Shown: piece after piece, positions 43,297 through 53,799 of the stretch | How positions within the stretch are numbered: the stretch's first letter is position 1 | Layout of the letters: every line of letters starts with the position of its first letter | NCBI GenBank assembly: GCA_030068145.1 | Contig: JAPJBO010000518.1 | Span: forward strand, 1-64,000 | Reading direction: 5' to 3' | Source of the DNA: Diplonema papillatum | Lineage: Eukaryota; Euglenozoa; Diplonemea; Diplonemida; Diplonemidae | DNA length: 64,000 nt | Made by a program: the position numbers and the translations under genes | The notes under the pieces: generated by a model | The model's database searches: none | Told to the model about the DNA's origin: nothing | Seen by the model: the letters and a program-made list of their open reading frames with translations, nothing else

Positions 43297-45674
43297 AAGG
43301 AACAGTGCTCGGACCTCTCCTGTTCCTCTACTACATCGATGATCTCGGTACGGAGCTTGAACAACTCCGCTGCCACATCCACGAGGACAATGTCGGGGCC
43401 TCCATCACCTTCTCGTTGTACGCCGATGACGATGGAGTAGCTGTCGAGGCTCGGACTTTCGCCGCCCTCGAGCGGTATACCCAAGATGTCGTCGACGTGG
43501 TGGAGCGCTGGACGGAGAACGCGCTGATGGTCCTCTCTAAAAGGAAGACCAAGGGTGTCCACTTTCTTGGAAGGAACGCGGTCCCCGGTCCCCCGCCGAA
43601 GATTGTGTTCAAGTCGACGCAGCTGGACATCCCCGTCCCCGCTGAGGATGTCCGGCGACTGGTGTCGGAAGAGCGAAAGGTAGTGGGACTCGGGGCGCCA
43701 CACGACGGCAAGACGGTGGTCAGCGTCGTACGTAAGGCCTCCGGTGGCACCCTGCTCAGGGTGGTGGAAGAGCTGCAGTGGGTCGAAAGCGTAAGGCTGC
43801 TCGGCCTAACCATCGACCGCGAGCTTACCTTCCACCCCCACCTCCGCCGGGTCATCGAGGTGTTCTCTCTGAGACTCAACTTCCTCCGGCACCTGGCCGG
43901 CAAGGACTACTGCTTCAACGGCACGATCCTCCGCACCCTCTATCTCACATACGTGCTCCCCACTTTCACGTACGCGCTCGGCATTTACGGACCTTACATC
44001 CTCTTCGCAGCCGGCCTTCTTGCAACACTCGGACGCCTCCATCGCCGTGCACTCGCCCTCATCCTGGGCTGCCGTAAAGGCATCTCCAATTTTGCCGCTC
44101 AACAAGAGTCCGGCATCCTCCCTATCCGGTCCCTTGTTGAATACAAGATCGCGGCCCTCCGGGAGAGGCTGCGGCACAACAGGGCCCTTTGGACGCGCGA
44201 ACTATCACTCGACACGCGACTGAAGACGACGTACGACCGGGTCACAGTCAAGGCGGGCACAGACCAGTGTATCCGGCAGGCTCGTATTCCCAACCGTTTC
44301 GCCCCGTGGACTCCATGCCCCGGCGTCACGATCAACACCGCCCTGAAGGTGCGCAAGAATGCTGGCGCTGCTGAGAAGAAGCGAGCCGCAGAGGTACAAC
44401 TCGCGACGCTCCCGCACCCACACTGCACCGCCTGGTCGGACGGCTCTGTTGTGAGCGGCAACCCTCCGCCGCCCTCCATTTGCGACGCCAACGCCAGTGC
44501 CACCCTTCGTTCGTGGTTACGCAGCACCAACGACCGGTCTACCTGGGGTGGCTCCGGCTTGTACATTGAACTGGAGCCTTCGGTTCCCATAAAGGCAGAC
44601 CACGGCCTGGGTCAGCACCTGACCACTACTACGGACAACTGCCGCACTGTCGAAGCCGGATTCCCGGCCGGTCGTCACCCGCACAGCTACCGCGCCGAGG
44701 AGATGGCTCTCGTCATCTGCGTGAACGTCCTCAAGCGCCTGCTCCCTCTGACCACCACGCCCCTCAACATCCTCATCATCAGTGATTCGCAGTCGCTCCT
44801 GCAAACGCTGAGCCACGGCCCGCTCTGCCAGACGCAACCCGGGCCAATCCACATCTGGCAATCGCTGGCCGAACTCGAAGCGCGGGGCTACACCATCACC
44901 CTGCAGTTCGTTTTTGGCCATTGCGGTCTTGCCGGCAACGAGAGGGCTGACGGAATCGCCAGACGGGCCGCTGAGACGTACATGCGGGAAGCGGTTGCGG
45001 CTATGGCGAGGAACCTCCCCCTCCCTTATGCGCCTAAAGTCTGCACCACGACCGTTAACGCCCGCCACCGTGCCGTCCTGTGGATGGAGAGCAGCGAAGC
45101 TGGAGCTCGGGAAGCCGTGAGTAGAGCCGCCCGCCTACAAAACCCGTCGTCTTTCTCGAGGTTGGTTTTCGGCCGCCGCATCCCACGACCCAAGCACCTC
45201 ACACCGCGGGCCGAAAGGGAAGTGCGGCAAATTCGCACCGGCCACCACCACCTCGTGATGACGATGTATGCTACCAACTGGCCAACCCTCACGAGAGCAG
45301 ACCGCAGGGAACCGCACCTCCCCTGTCCCATGTGCGGCACGAGGTCGCTGGCCCCGCTCGTTCACCTCTTCATCGGCTGTGACGCCCCCGCTGCTCAGAC
45401 CTCTCGGCTAGAAATGAAGAACGGCCTCGAGGTCAGGAATCGTCTCGGTAGGAGGTCGCCGCCCGTGGACGCCATGGAGTTCCTCTGGGCCGTCCTGTTC
45501 GTGTTCCCGGAGCTCGCTCTCGCCTATCTGCAGGGGAGCGGCGCTCTCCCGAAGTACACCATCCTCGCCGATGAGACGGCCAGTTCGCATCCCGCCACTG
45601 CAGCCGTCGACCACCCACGCACCTCCGAAGTCTCCTCGCGGTCCGCCGACTCAGAGGATGCCGTACCTCTATAA
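43297..45674 (+). pseudogene. Element C: 5'-truncated RT/RNase H retroelement
   Basis: Starts abruptly inside the RT palm at QGTVLGPLLFLYYIDDLG, so the endonuclease, fingers and first catalytic Asp are missing. It then keeps YADDD (near 43419), the thumb, RNase H (AWSDGSV, YRAEEMALV, ISDSQSL, FGHCGLAGNE) and the knuckle CPMC...H...C near 45325, ending at 45674. The frame is open, so truncation is recent. It is closest in type to element A but a distinct family (clear differences throughout). It cannot be autonomous. Confidence 0.88.
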
Positions 45675-46396
45675 GCGATCGTACGGAGATTCGAAGCAGG
45701 GGTCGCCCCCCTTCCAAGAAGTCCTCGACGCTGCTGTTAGCATCGCGCTCGGCCCTCGGCCACCGCTAACGTAACTTGGCTAGATCTTCGAGAAGAGGAA
45801 ACAGAACCCCGATACTTTGCAGTGTAGTTGTGTTTCGGCACCCGGTCTTTACTTCGGTAAAGCCCTACGGGAATAAGCCTGATCATCCACATTGTGAACC
45901 ACAAGAAGTACTGCTACGGAGCCGGACCCGTCCCCTATTTTGAACTGTATTTGAGCACCGTCGCGACATCATTGAACATACGTTATTGTACCATAACCGT
46001 GCTTACTGCACGAGCTCCCAACGTCATGTGGCCCGCGAAACTGCGGCCTCACTTCGGGTCTTCCCCCTTGCGGGCATGCGGAAGGTTCATGCCCAAGTCC
46101 AACCCTCTCGGAGCTGTCTTTTTTTTTTTTTTTGGGAGCGCGGGACACTGTACTTGCCCTTTTTTTTTTTTTTTTTTTTCAGGCCACCAGGGCACCTTGC
46201 TCCACTCCTTTGAGGTCCCCTTGATGGGGATGGTTGGGAAACCATACTAGGTACGGAAGCCATCCTTTCGCGGACCAGTTTCCGCTCGGCTATTGAACTA
46301 GGGCTTGCATCTGGGAGTTCATCCCCAAACGCCTGGAGAAGTTGGCCAGTCAGGGAATCGAACCAGCGACCCTCGCAACGGGAGGAAACTCCCGAA
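45675..46396. other. 3' end of element C, an R2L tail fragment and a tRNA-like B box
   Basis: Non-coding. T runs at about 46120-46134 and 46160-46179 enclose GGAGCGCGGGACACTGTACTT (46136-46156), a tiny reverse fragment of the R2L 3' end. At 46354-46364 the minus strand reads GGTTCGATTCC, an exact pol III B box within a tRNA T-arm-like sequence, but without the rest of a tRNA. Confidence 0.55.
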
Positions 46397-46796
46397 AATT
46401 GATCACCTCACGCGACGGGCCGAGCGTGAGATCAGGCAGATCCGCACGGGCCAGCACCGCCTCCTTCGCAATTGGTGCCGGGAGGACTACGACGCGTTAG
46501 CGAAGACCGAACGGAGCTCGAATCGTCCCTGCCCGCATTGCGGAGAGGTAGCCGAATGCCCGGTCTCGCACCTTTTCTTGGACTGCGGCCATGGGGGGAC
46601 GCAAGGGAAGCGTGACCTGATGTGGGAAGTGGCCTCCCCGTTACGGCGGGAGGGTGGCCAACCGGTGTGGATACCGAGACACGAACAGCTGTGGAGATTG
46701 CTGTTCGAGCACCCGGAGACGGCACTCGAGTACCTGCAAGGGACCGGACTGCTGGAGGAGTACCGGATACTCGTGCCGACCACACCCGACGAGTAG
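46397..46796 (+). pseudogene. Element E: C-terminal remnant of an element-B-like ORF2
   Basis: Encodes only the last about 130 residues: HLTRRAEREIRQIRTGQHR, the knuckle CPHCGEVAECPVSHLFLDC and the LLFEHPETALEYLQGTG ending. Elements A to C end with the same segments, and element B is the closest. It is a classic 5'-truncated copy. The sequence upstream is unrelated. Confidence 0.88.
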
Positions 46797-47513
46797 CCCA
46801 CCGAATCCCGCCCGCCCGCCATGAGAACCGCGACACAAACACGCGAACTCGAGGCCAGCGGTTTATCACGCCCGTAATCGGACTCGGCCCCGACTCAACC
46901 ACCGCATACCGGGCCCCGCCTCGTCCGTCGGAGGGACAACCCCCCCGGCCCACGAGAGCGCGTCCGAGGAACAGTCATGACCGTGACTGCGTGACGGCCG
47001 ACCCCCGACGTCGAAGCAACCTCGAAGAGCGACGAAACGAAGGCAAAGCGAAGCGAAAACAAATGGCGAACGAGAGAAGAAGAGAACCTGAACCCGTAAA
47101 CAACGCAAACAAAACTGAGGTCCGATGCTCACCCGAGAAGGTACGGCACGGAGGAGACAGCATTGAAACATGAAAAGCTGCGCGCCCTGACCACGCCCTC
47201 GGACTTGGAGTAGGACCTCAAACTTTTACGTGAACCGAAAACCGTTATCAGAAAGTGGACCAATTTGCGTAAACCGAAAACCATTACCAGAAAGCGAACC
47301 CAATAACGAGAACCAAGAACCGTTGCCAGAAGGAAAAACAATTTACGTGAAACAAAAAACCGAAAAACGAACAAGTAGTAGTCATCACTCCATCACAAAC
47401 AACACAACGGAGTAAATGGTGGCACAAAGAACCACTGTACGCTTGCCCGTTAGAGACCGTCTAGCCTCGTCTTGCCCGGGCTTCGTTCCGCCCTACAGAA
47501 CAGAACAGAATCG
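46797..47513. other. 3' UTR of element E and intergenic DNA
   Basis: A-rich non-coding sequence. Three diverged units of about 39 bp with ACCGAAAACCGTTATCAGAA-type text lie at about 47233-47335. No gene is supported. Confidence 0.5.
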
Positions 47514-47953
47514 TTTTTTTTTTTCAATTCCGGACCAACTTGGCTACTGAAGCAACGAACGAACGGAGTCTCAGCTGGAAAGCTGGCGACCAGGTGGGAA
47601 ACCAATCTAGACGAGTGAACGATAAATTGGAGGCTGGCCTGACTGAAGGGTAATTCCTTCTAGCAGTACTGGTGTACTGTGGGAGGTAGCAACGGGTGGG
47701 GGGTGGGATGTCCTCTGTACATCTAGTCTATGGTTGGGGCTTCACAATTGCGGGTGTGTCATTTACTCTCTTTTGTGTACTGACGTTAGGCGGCCTTCAT
47801 CTTATGTCTTTTGTAATCTTGTTGCTTGTTCAGCAAGGTCTTTACAGGGGGGCGGTGCTACACATTCTATTCTCGTCGTGGGGTAATTGTTAGGGTAGGT
47901 AGTCACAGGTGTGGCTCGTTCTGGCCGTATCTAGGGCAGGTGTGTTCGTTTAT

Positions 47954-50900
47954 CTACTCTTCTGCCGGGAACTCTTTCAGATCTCCGGTCTGTTGGAGAA
48001 ATCTAACGAGGTTCGCACAGTTACCGGGGAGGAAAACATCACTCAATCTCTTGGGGGCTGGGTTGCAAAGGTGTGCCGATCGGGACGGGGCGATTACTGG
48101 GCAAGACATGAGGATGTGGTACAGTACGTTATTTTTGACGGGTGCACCACAGTGCCAGCATTCGGACTTCAGCAAGTGTTCTTTTTTGTTGGCGTCTGTA
48201 CAGAGAAAAGGCTTACTGAGCGGGGAGTGGCCCGTACGTAGCTGGAGAACAGCTACTTCTGCCATACGCGAGAGTGTTGTGGGTAGTTTGGCTGGCAGAG
48301 ATGCCGCTGTCGCTACAAAGTAGTAATTCTGCTCTCGATTGGAGATGTAGCGTTGTTTGACGAACTCGTTGATACGAGCTCGGGAGGATTGGAAATCTAG
48401 GGGGGTTCTAGGAATTGGGTGTGAAGCTGGAGTCACGATCTTGGTCATGTGCTTAGCGACCGTGTCGGCGTACTCGTTGCCCTCTACTCCACAGTGTCCT
48501 GGGACGTATTGGACGTCTATTTTGGCCTTTGTTGCAAATGCTATTTGATTGAATTGTTTGCGAATACTACATGCAACAAGATCAGAGAGTGCGTGTGTGC
48601 CCTTACTGAGCTCCGTGAGGACTGATTGTGAGTCAGAGAGAACTACAATTCTCGGTTGTTGTGCGTTGGCCGTCAAGTGGAGCAGCGCATGGGAAGCAAT
48701 GAGAAGGGCGATCATCTCAGCTCTGCAAGTAGTGGCATAAGCACCACCATCCGCTCCTATCGCTATCTCGGTGGGTGATCTCCTCCATACAAGGAGGCGG
48801 ATGCTTCCGAGAACTATCCTTGGGAGCGTTTTCAACTTTTCGACGCACAGCAGGTCAGGGTTCGAAACTCTGATGTAACAGGAGCAACCGGTCCGGTCTT
48901 TGCCGGTTGATTTGGAGCCGTCTGTATAGGCTTCAAAATCTGCCCGGCCCAGTTCTGCCAGCCTGATCAGGGTTAGACGCTTGTTCTCTGACTTCGACTT
49001 TTTTTTTGCTACGCCGTGTATGGCTGTATGAAAAGAGGCAAAAGGAGAGTCAACATAGTCATGATCGACTGGGCGGCAGCGCAAATCCTGTCGTGCGACG
49101 TCGAGTAGTCCTGCGTCGGCTATGAGCTCGATGGCGGCGGTCTTGTACGATGGGGATGTGGTGATGATCGACTTGCAGATGTTGTGGGCGCTGGTGCCAG
49201 GTTGCCGGATGAGCCTTTCGTAGAGGATTGCTCTGAGCTTCGAGAAGCAGAGTTCGAGCGGAAGAGTGCCGGTTTCGAGATGTAGAGCTTGTAGAGGCGT
49301 GGATTGCGGAAGCCCTGAGATGAGACGAAGTGCTCTATTCTGATCACGAGCGAGGGCCTGTATCGTATCCGGACTGAGCGAAGCACTGTATACGGCAGCA
49401 CCATAGTTGAGGACGGGAAGGACGTATGAAAGATAAACCGGTCGCAGTATATGCAATTGAGAGCTTCTCATGGCCGACGACAGCAGGCGCAGTACCGAGA
49501 GCCTTGCGTTGAAGCGCTGACGTATCTTCGTCGCATGTACCTCGAAGCTAAGGAAGCTGTCGAAGGTGACGCCGAGGAAGCGCGCGGAAGTCACGTTCGG
49601 AATGCAGGCGCAGGTGGTGAAGAGCACTTTGTCAAAGGATCGAATACATGACATCAGGTGGGAGTAGTTGGAGATGCCTAAGCCATTGCACTCGACTATT
49701 TTACGGCCGTCCAGGGTTAACAGCTGCTGGTCGCGTGTACGAGTCGCCTTGTCGGTGAGGTCGAACAACAGGTTGGTGCCATCAAATAAGTCGGTTGGAA
49801 CGAGATTGAGACTCTTTAGCTTGTCCTTGTCGACTATTGTGTCGCGGGAGGAGGACGGGAAGAAGACGGTGACGTTCTCGATGTTCGTTTCCGCGTGCGA
49901 TGGGATGTACATCAGCTTCGTCTTCTCGAAGGAAATGTTCAGGACAAATCGTTTGGCCCACTTGTCGATAGCGTCAACAACCGCTTGTGTTTTCACTTTT
50001 AGCTCCGATAGGTTTAGATGACTCAGAACGACTGCCAGATCATCGGCAAATAATGAAAGCGTGATGCCCGGGAACAGCATTTCGAGTTCGAGAGCGAGGG
50101 AGTCAATGTAGCACAAGAACAGTGCTGGGGCGAGGACAGTCCCCTGTGGAACCCCTTTCTCGAAGTCGTAATACTTCCCCAGCCTGTCGTTGACCTTGAC
50201 CGCTGCGCGCCGCTTGCGAAGAAACTCGCAGATCCAACGTAACATGCGACCGCAGACACCTTTTTTCCGAAGTTCTCCCGTGAGAATGCTTTTGACGACC
50301 CTATCAAAGGCCTTGGTGATGTCAAAGAGCAGGAGAACAGAGCGCTTGCCGTTGTCTTTGGCCGCCTGCAGAGAGAGCTGCACGGCTGAGATCTGTTCCT
50401 CTGCTGATCTACCCTTCTGGAAGCCCGCTTGTGCCGGGTGTAGTCTTCCTTCCAACAGGTTCGACAGACGGTTGTTGACGAGGCGTTCCAGTAGTTTCGC
50501 GATACAACTGGTCAGTGCAATCGGGCGGTAGGCGTCAAGTTGATCTGCACTTTTCCCCGGCTTCAGGAGCATCATCATGTGCGCATCGCGCCAGACCGCA
50601 GGTACCACCCCATTTTCGTATGAGAGGTTGAAGAGGCGCAGGAGGGTGGAACGCGTAGGCTGGCTTAGGTTTTGCAACATGACATTATTGATACCATCAG
50701 GCCCGCAGCTGGTAGTTGGATCAAGAGCAGAGATGCATCTATCTAGCTCATGCATGGTGAATGGTTTGTCGTGGGTGCGGTGAGATGAGGAGTCAACGAG
50801 ACGAGGGGTTGGCGCACCAGAACACACGCTAGCTAGATGATTCCCCATCGCGTTCGCTTTGCGGGCATCGTCGAATTCCAATGTACCGTTGACGTATAAG

Positions 50901-52369
50901 GGCGGTATGTGTAGGTCGGTCGTACGACCGTCCAGGCGTTTTATAGCGGTGAACGCCTGCTTGGTATTTGAAAGCCGCGACAGATGCTTGGTCGAACGCT
51001 CCAGCGTAGCCCTTTTGGAATCAGAAATCAGCATGTTAATCCTACTCTGAGTCGCAGCAATGGAGGCCTCTGTCTCACTCGTGCACAAGTTCACGTTCTT
51101 CAGCTCAGCTAAGCGGATCCTGAGGCGGTCTCGCAAGGCAATAGCATCCTCTATCTCTGGGTTGAACCAGGGCTTACCTCGCCTCTTGCTTTCCAGTGGG
51201 ACGCATTTGTTTCTAGCGGACCTCATGGCGTGGGCGAAGGCGCGTGCCAGCTTGTTCGTGTCGTGGACGTTGGATAAGTGAAGCTGCAGGTGGTCGAGCT
51301 GGCTAGTGAAGTCTTCCCATTTCGCCTTCGCCCAGTCGAACGACCTTGCTTTCCCACCAGCCGTGGAATGAGCATAAGTGAGGGAGGCCAGCATTGGTGC
51401 GTGATCTGACCCGCCAGTGTCAAGAGTCCTCCACCCTGATTCAAGTTGAGCAGGAACAAGGAAGATATCAGGTGACGTTTTTGAACAGGGCCGAGTATGA
51501 ACATCGGGATCGTTGAGACAGACGAGGTCAGAGCACAAGATCCATTCTGCGAATTTGCGGCTCTTCACGTCTCGTTCGTCAGCACCGTTCTCCCACATCG
51601 GGTGATGAAAGTTGAAGTCCCCCGCTATAATAGCATTGGCGGTCGGAAGTAGTGCTGCGTTGAACTGGTCAGTCCGAGTCTCCCCCGCGTTGCGATGCAC
51701 TATAGGCGGTCGGTAGATGTTGATTAGAAGTAGAGGGGTGTTGTTCGATAGGGTGACTTCGATATCGAGCCTCTCGGTTGGGTCGGTTGGGCTTGAAAGT
51801 GCAACGTCCGTCTTTCGTGAGTAGACGATGCCGTCGCGGATCAACGTCAGCAGACCACCAGAGGCTATGGCGGAAGGCGTGTGTGAGTTTCTCGGTACTG
51901 ATCTCTCTCGCCATTCGGTACGGTACCCAGGCACAATAATCGGGTCGGAGGGCCGCACGAACACTTCTTGAAGCAATGCGACATCCACGTTGTATTTCGC
52001 GAGAATGAACAAGATGTAACGCATTCGAACCTTCCAGCTGTGGCAGTTGAACGAGAGGACACGCAGCGTTCCGTCACGATGAGGGCCCGGGTTAGGATGG
52101 ATGTCCCCGCAGGTGGTCAGGAGGCGTCCGTGGGGTGAAGAGCGTCGAGGGCGTGCAGCGAGTCTGGTTAAGGCACACAGCGAGGAGGGTGCAGAACTGC
52201 TTGGGGTTGGTTGTGGAGGTTGGCCGCTGAGATCTGGTTTCGGACGTGGGCTTGAATGTGGTACAGGACCAGAGGAAGAGGCCATCTTCGCTGGAGCATT
52301 GGTCGATGAGACGGTGGGAACGGTTGAGTCGGCAGTACGGATGTCTTGAACGGGGAAGGCGCCATTCAT
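47954..52369 (-). CDS. Element D ORF2: 2A-like peptide, APE endonuclease, reverse transcriptase, RNase H
   Basis: First ATG in frame is at 52367-52369, 33 nt after the ORF1 stop. The frame itself opens earlier. CGDIHPNPGP lies just before the endonuclease. Endonuclease: LSFNCHSW, ALLQEVFV, AGDFNFHH and SDHAPM. RT: YRPIALTSCIAKLLERLV, GFQKGRSAEEQ, FDITKAFDRV, GVPQGTVLAP and LFADDLAVVL (near 50040). RNase H: AYTDGSKS, CRAEMIAL, VLSDSQSV and VPGHCGVEGNEYAD. Knuckle CWHC...H...C near 48160. No stops or frameshifts, so probably competent. ORF2 expression could be by reinitiation after ORF1, given the short gap. Confidence 0.92.
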   Translation of the reverse strand: MNGAFPVQDIRTADSTVPTVSSTNAPAKMASSSGPVPHSSPRPKPDLSGQPPQPTPSSSAPSSLCALTRLAARPRRSSPHGRLLTTCGDIHPNPGPHRDGTLRVLSFNCHSWKVRMRYILFILAKYNVDVALLQEVFVRPSDPIIVPGYRTEWRERSVPRNSHTPSAIASGGLLTLIRDGIVYSRKTDVALSSPTDPTERLDIEVTLSNNTPLLLINIYRPPIVHRNAGETRTDQFNAALLPTANAIIAGDFNFHHPMWENGADERDVKSRKFAEWILCSDLVCLNDPDVHTRPCSKTSPDIFLVPAQLESGWRTLDTGGSDHAPMLASLTYAHSTAGGKARSFDWAKAKWEDFTSQLDHLQLHLSNVHDTNKLARAFAHAMRSARNKCVPLESKRRGKPWFNPEIEDAIALRDRLRIRLAELKNVNLCTSETEASIAATQSRINMLISDSKRATLERSTKHLSRLSNTKQAFTAIKRLDGRTTDLHIPPLYVNGTLEFDDARKANAMGNHLASVCSGAPTPRLVDSSSHRTHDKPFTMHELDRCISALDPTTSCGPDGINNVMLQNLSQPTRSTLLRLFNLSYENGVVPAVWRDAHMMMLLKPGKSADQLDAYRPIALTSCIAKLLERLVNNRLSNLLEGRLHPAQAGFQKGRSAEEQISAVQLSLQAAKDNGKRSVLLLFDITKAFDRVVKSILTGELRKKGVCGRMLRWICEFLRKRRAAVKVNDRLGKYYDFEKGVPQGTVLAPALFLCYIDSLALELEMLFPGITLSLFADDLAVVLSHLNLSELKVKTQAVVDAIDKWAKRFVLNISFEKTKLMYIPSHAETNIENVTVFFPSSSRDTIVDKDKLKSLNLVPTDLFDGTNLLFDLTDKATRTRDQQLLTLDGRKIVECNGLGISNYSHLMSCIRSFDKVLFTTCACIPNVTSARFLGVTFDSFLSFEVHATKIRQRFNARLSVLRLLSSAMRSSQLHILRPVYLSYVLPVLNYGAAVYSASLSPDTIQALARDQNRALRLISGLPQSTPLQALHLETGTLPLELCFSKLRAILYERLIRQPGTSAHNICKSIITTSPSYKTAAIELIADAGLLDVARQDLRCRPVDHDYVDSPFASFHTAIHGVAKKKSKSENKRLTLIRLAELGRADFEAYTDGSKSTGKDRTGCSCYIRVSNPDLLCVEKLKTLPRIVLGSIRLLVWRRSPTEIAIGADGGAYATTCRAEMIALLIASHALLHLTANAQQPRIVVLSDSQSVLTELSKGTHALSDLVACSIRKQFNQIAFATKAKIDVQYVPGHCGVEGNEYADTVAKHMTKIVTPASHPIPRTPLDFQSSRARINEFVKQRYISNREQNYYFVATAASLPAKLPTTLSRMAEVAVLQLRTGHSPLSKPFLCTDANKKEHLLKSECWHCGAPVKNNVLYHILMSCPVIAPSRSAHLCNPAPKRLSDVFLPGNCANLVRFLQQTGDLKEFPAEE
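52086..52127 (-). other. 2A-like motif CGDIHPNPGP in element D ORF2
   Basis: LLTTCGDIHPNPGP immediately precedes the endonuclease. Canonical 2A is D-V/I-E-x-N-P-G-P. Here the Glu is His, but N-P-G-P and the upstream Asp-Ile are kept. 2A peptides at this exact position are known from trypanosome L1Tc and ingi. Activity with His at the Glu position is uncertain. Confidence 0.65.
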
Positions 52370-52402
52370 GTTGGTGCAATCAGATTTTAGGGACAATGAA
52401 CG

Positions 52403-53689
52403 TCACTTCTTCTTCGTCTGCTTCTTCGCCACCGAAGATTTCGATTCGGCCTCCGGGGGCGTTGCTTCGCGGCTTCTCTTCGGTGCGTTCTTCGCCTTCG
52501 GGGCCGACTTCGCTGAGGCCTTAGACCTTGGCGATGAATTCCGGTTTTCGTCACCCTCGTCGCTGGAGTCATCGTCGAGGTCAGTGTCGATACTGGCGTT
52601 GCCGCGGTCGAGGAGCTTTTTGAACATGCTCCGATTTTCTTCCTGCGTCTCCTTGAGCGTGTCGATGAGTGCGCGTACTGACGTTGAAATCTCCGCCTTG
52701 AGTTCTACACGAAGCTCCTGGACCTTTTTGGCGGTTCCCTTTTCGAGGGCTTCCTGCTGCAGCTTGAGGACCTGGTCGAGGTCACTTCTCGTCACGTACC
52801 TCGAGTCCGCAGCCTGCCGATGAACCAGCAACTTCATCTCGTTCATTTCAGCACGTACCGCCTTCAAGCTCTCAGCGCCGGTGTTCGCGTCTTTTGACTT
52901 CTGGTCGTTGTTACTTTTTGGGGAAGCTCGGTGTTTGCTCACCACGTCTATGTACCGTGGGGGACGTGCGGTCTCGGTGAACGTCATTACGACCCCCTCT
53001 ATTTCGATCTCGTCCGTTGGCGGCGGGGTAGAAGCGCGGACTATCCACAGCTTCCTGCTGTCGTCCTTCCATGATCGGGTGGGCTGCGCATTCCAAGTGG
53101 ACTGCGCAAGCGCCTTTCTCACGTTCTCTCGCGTCGCGTCTTCCGGAATTCCTTCGACGTTGTAGAAAAACACCGGCACATGAGCTACCGCATTCATCGC
53201 GTGGATTGCCGCTTCCTTCTGGGTGGGCTCAACCCGCACGCCGAAACCTTTCAACGATACCACGAGGCCCCAATGCTGTACATTGCTCCTTCTGACAACG
53301 TCCAGCGACTTTCCGAGGCTCTCGTGGGCACCATCCTTCAACCACACCACGTCAAGCTTCCTGCGCTGTCCGAATGTTGACTCGTTGAGAAGCTGTTTTA
53401 CGAACAGCCCGCTTGTTCCCGATGCCTTCATCAAGACTTCTGCGACCGCCGTCTCCACGAAGCAGAAGCACGAATACACCTTTCTCCCGGAAATTAAACG
53501 TCGAGTTTCCGGTCTCATTGGTTTAAGGCCAGAGTCTGGCAAGATGGTCGCGAGGCGCTGCGAAATCATTGTGCGCACAGCTTCTGGATGCGATACGTCG
53601 AGATCCGGGTCAACAACCTCAAATACCTCAAGTACCAGACCTTCCTTCGACGAAGCAACGGCTTCCCAGACACCAATTGGTGCTGACAT
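52403..53689 (-). CDS. Element D ORF1: RRM-like and coiled-coil nucleic-acid-binding protein
   Basis: I choose ATG at 53687-53689 (MSAPIGVWEAV), the first after the SL footprint. It encodes about 428 residues. An RRM-like segment (VPVFFYNVEGIPEDATREN ... KLWIVRAS) lies in the middle. A coiled coil follows (LKAVRAEMNEMKLLVHRQ to about KELRVELKAEI). The C-terminal 70 residues are acidic then strongly basic (Ser/Lys/Ala), ending KKQTKKK. This is an L1-ORF1-like set of parts in a different order; it probably packages the element RNA. The frame overlaps nothing and stops 33 nt before the ORF2 ATG. Confidence 0.85.
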   Translation of the reverse strand: MSAPIGVWEAVASSKEGLVLEVFEVVDPDLDVSHPEAVRTMISQRLATILPDSGLKPMRPETRRLISGRKVYSCFCFVETAVAEVLMKASGTSGLFVKQLLNESTFGQRRKLDVVWLKDGAHESLGKSLDVVRRSNVQHWGLVVSLKGFGVRVEPTQKEAAIHAMNAVAHVPVFFYNVEGIPEDATRENVRKALAQSTWNAQPTRSWKDDSRKLWIVRASTPPPTDEIEIEGVVMTFTETARPPRYIDVVSKHRASPKSNNDQKSKDANTGAESLKAVRAEMNEMKLLVHRQAADSRYVTRSDLDQVLKLQQEALEKGTAKKVQELRVELKAEISTSVRALIDTLKETQEENRSMFKKLLDRGNASIDTDLDDDSSDEGDENRNSSPRSKASAKSAPKAKNAPKRSREATPPEAESKSSVAKKQTKKK

Positions 53690-53738
53690 CCTGCGACTAG
53701 CGAGCTTGTTTGTAGTAGTGGAATTCGTGGCCCGCTGG

Positions 53739-53773
53739 CAATAAAGTACAGAAACTGTAGCTTTTAAATCGTT
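53739..53773 (-). other. Spliced-leader footprint at the 5' end of element D (35 nt)
   Basis: The minus strand reads AACGATTTAAAAGC then ACAGTTTCTGTACTTTATTG, identical to the last 35 nt of the 39-nt sequence at 25922-25960. The first four SL bases (AACC) are absent. It lies 50 nt upstream of the ORF1 ATG, so element D was copied from a trans-spliced RNA. Confidence 0.9.
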
Positions 53774-53799
53774 AATGGTAATCGCAAAAAAAAAAAAAA

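Larger units (their letters stand above)
47514..53779 (-). mobile_element. Element D: complete two-ORF APE/RT/RNase H retrotransposon
   Basis: Minus strand. The 5' end carries a 35-nt SL footprint (53739-53773). ORF1 is 52403-53689, ORF2 is 47954-52369 and the 3' UTR is 47525-47953, with the poly-A tail as a T run at 47514-47524. All expected domains are present. A truncated 3' UTR copy lies at 25683-25917, so the family has been active here. L1Tc and ingi of trypanosomes are the nearest named relatives in architecture. Confidence 0.92.

Noticed and set aside
46343..46376. tRNA gene on the minus strand
   Set aside because: Only the T-arm with an exact B box is present. The D and anticodon arms are missing.
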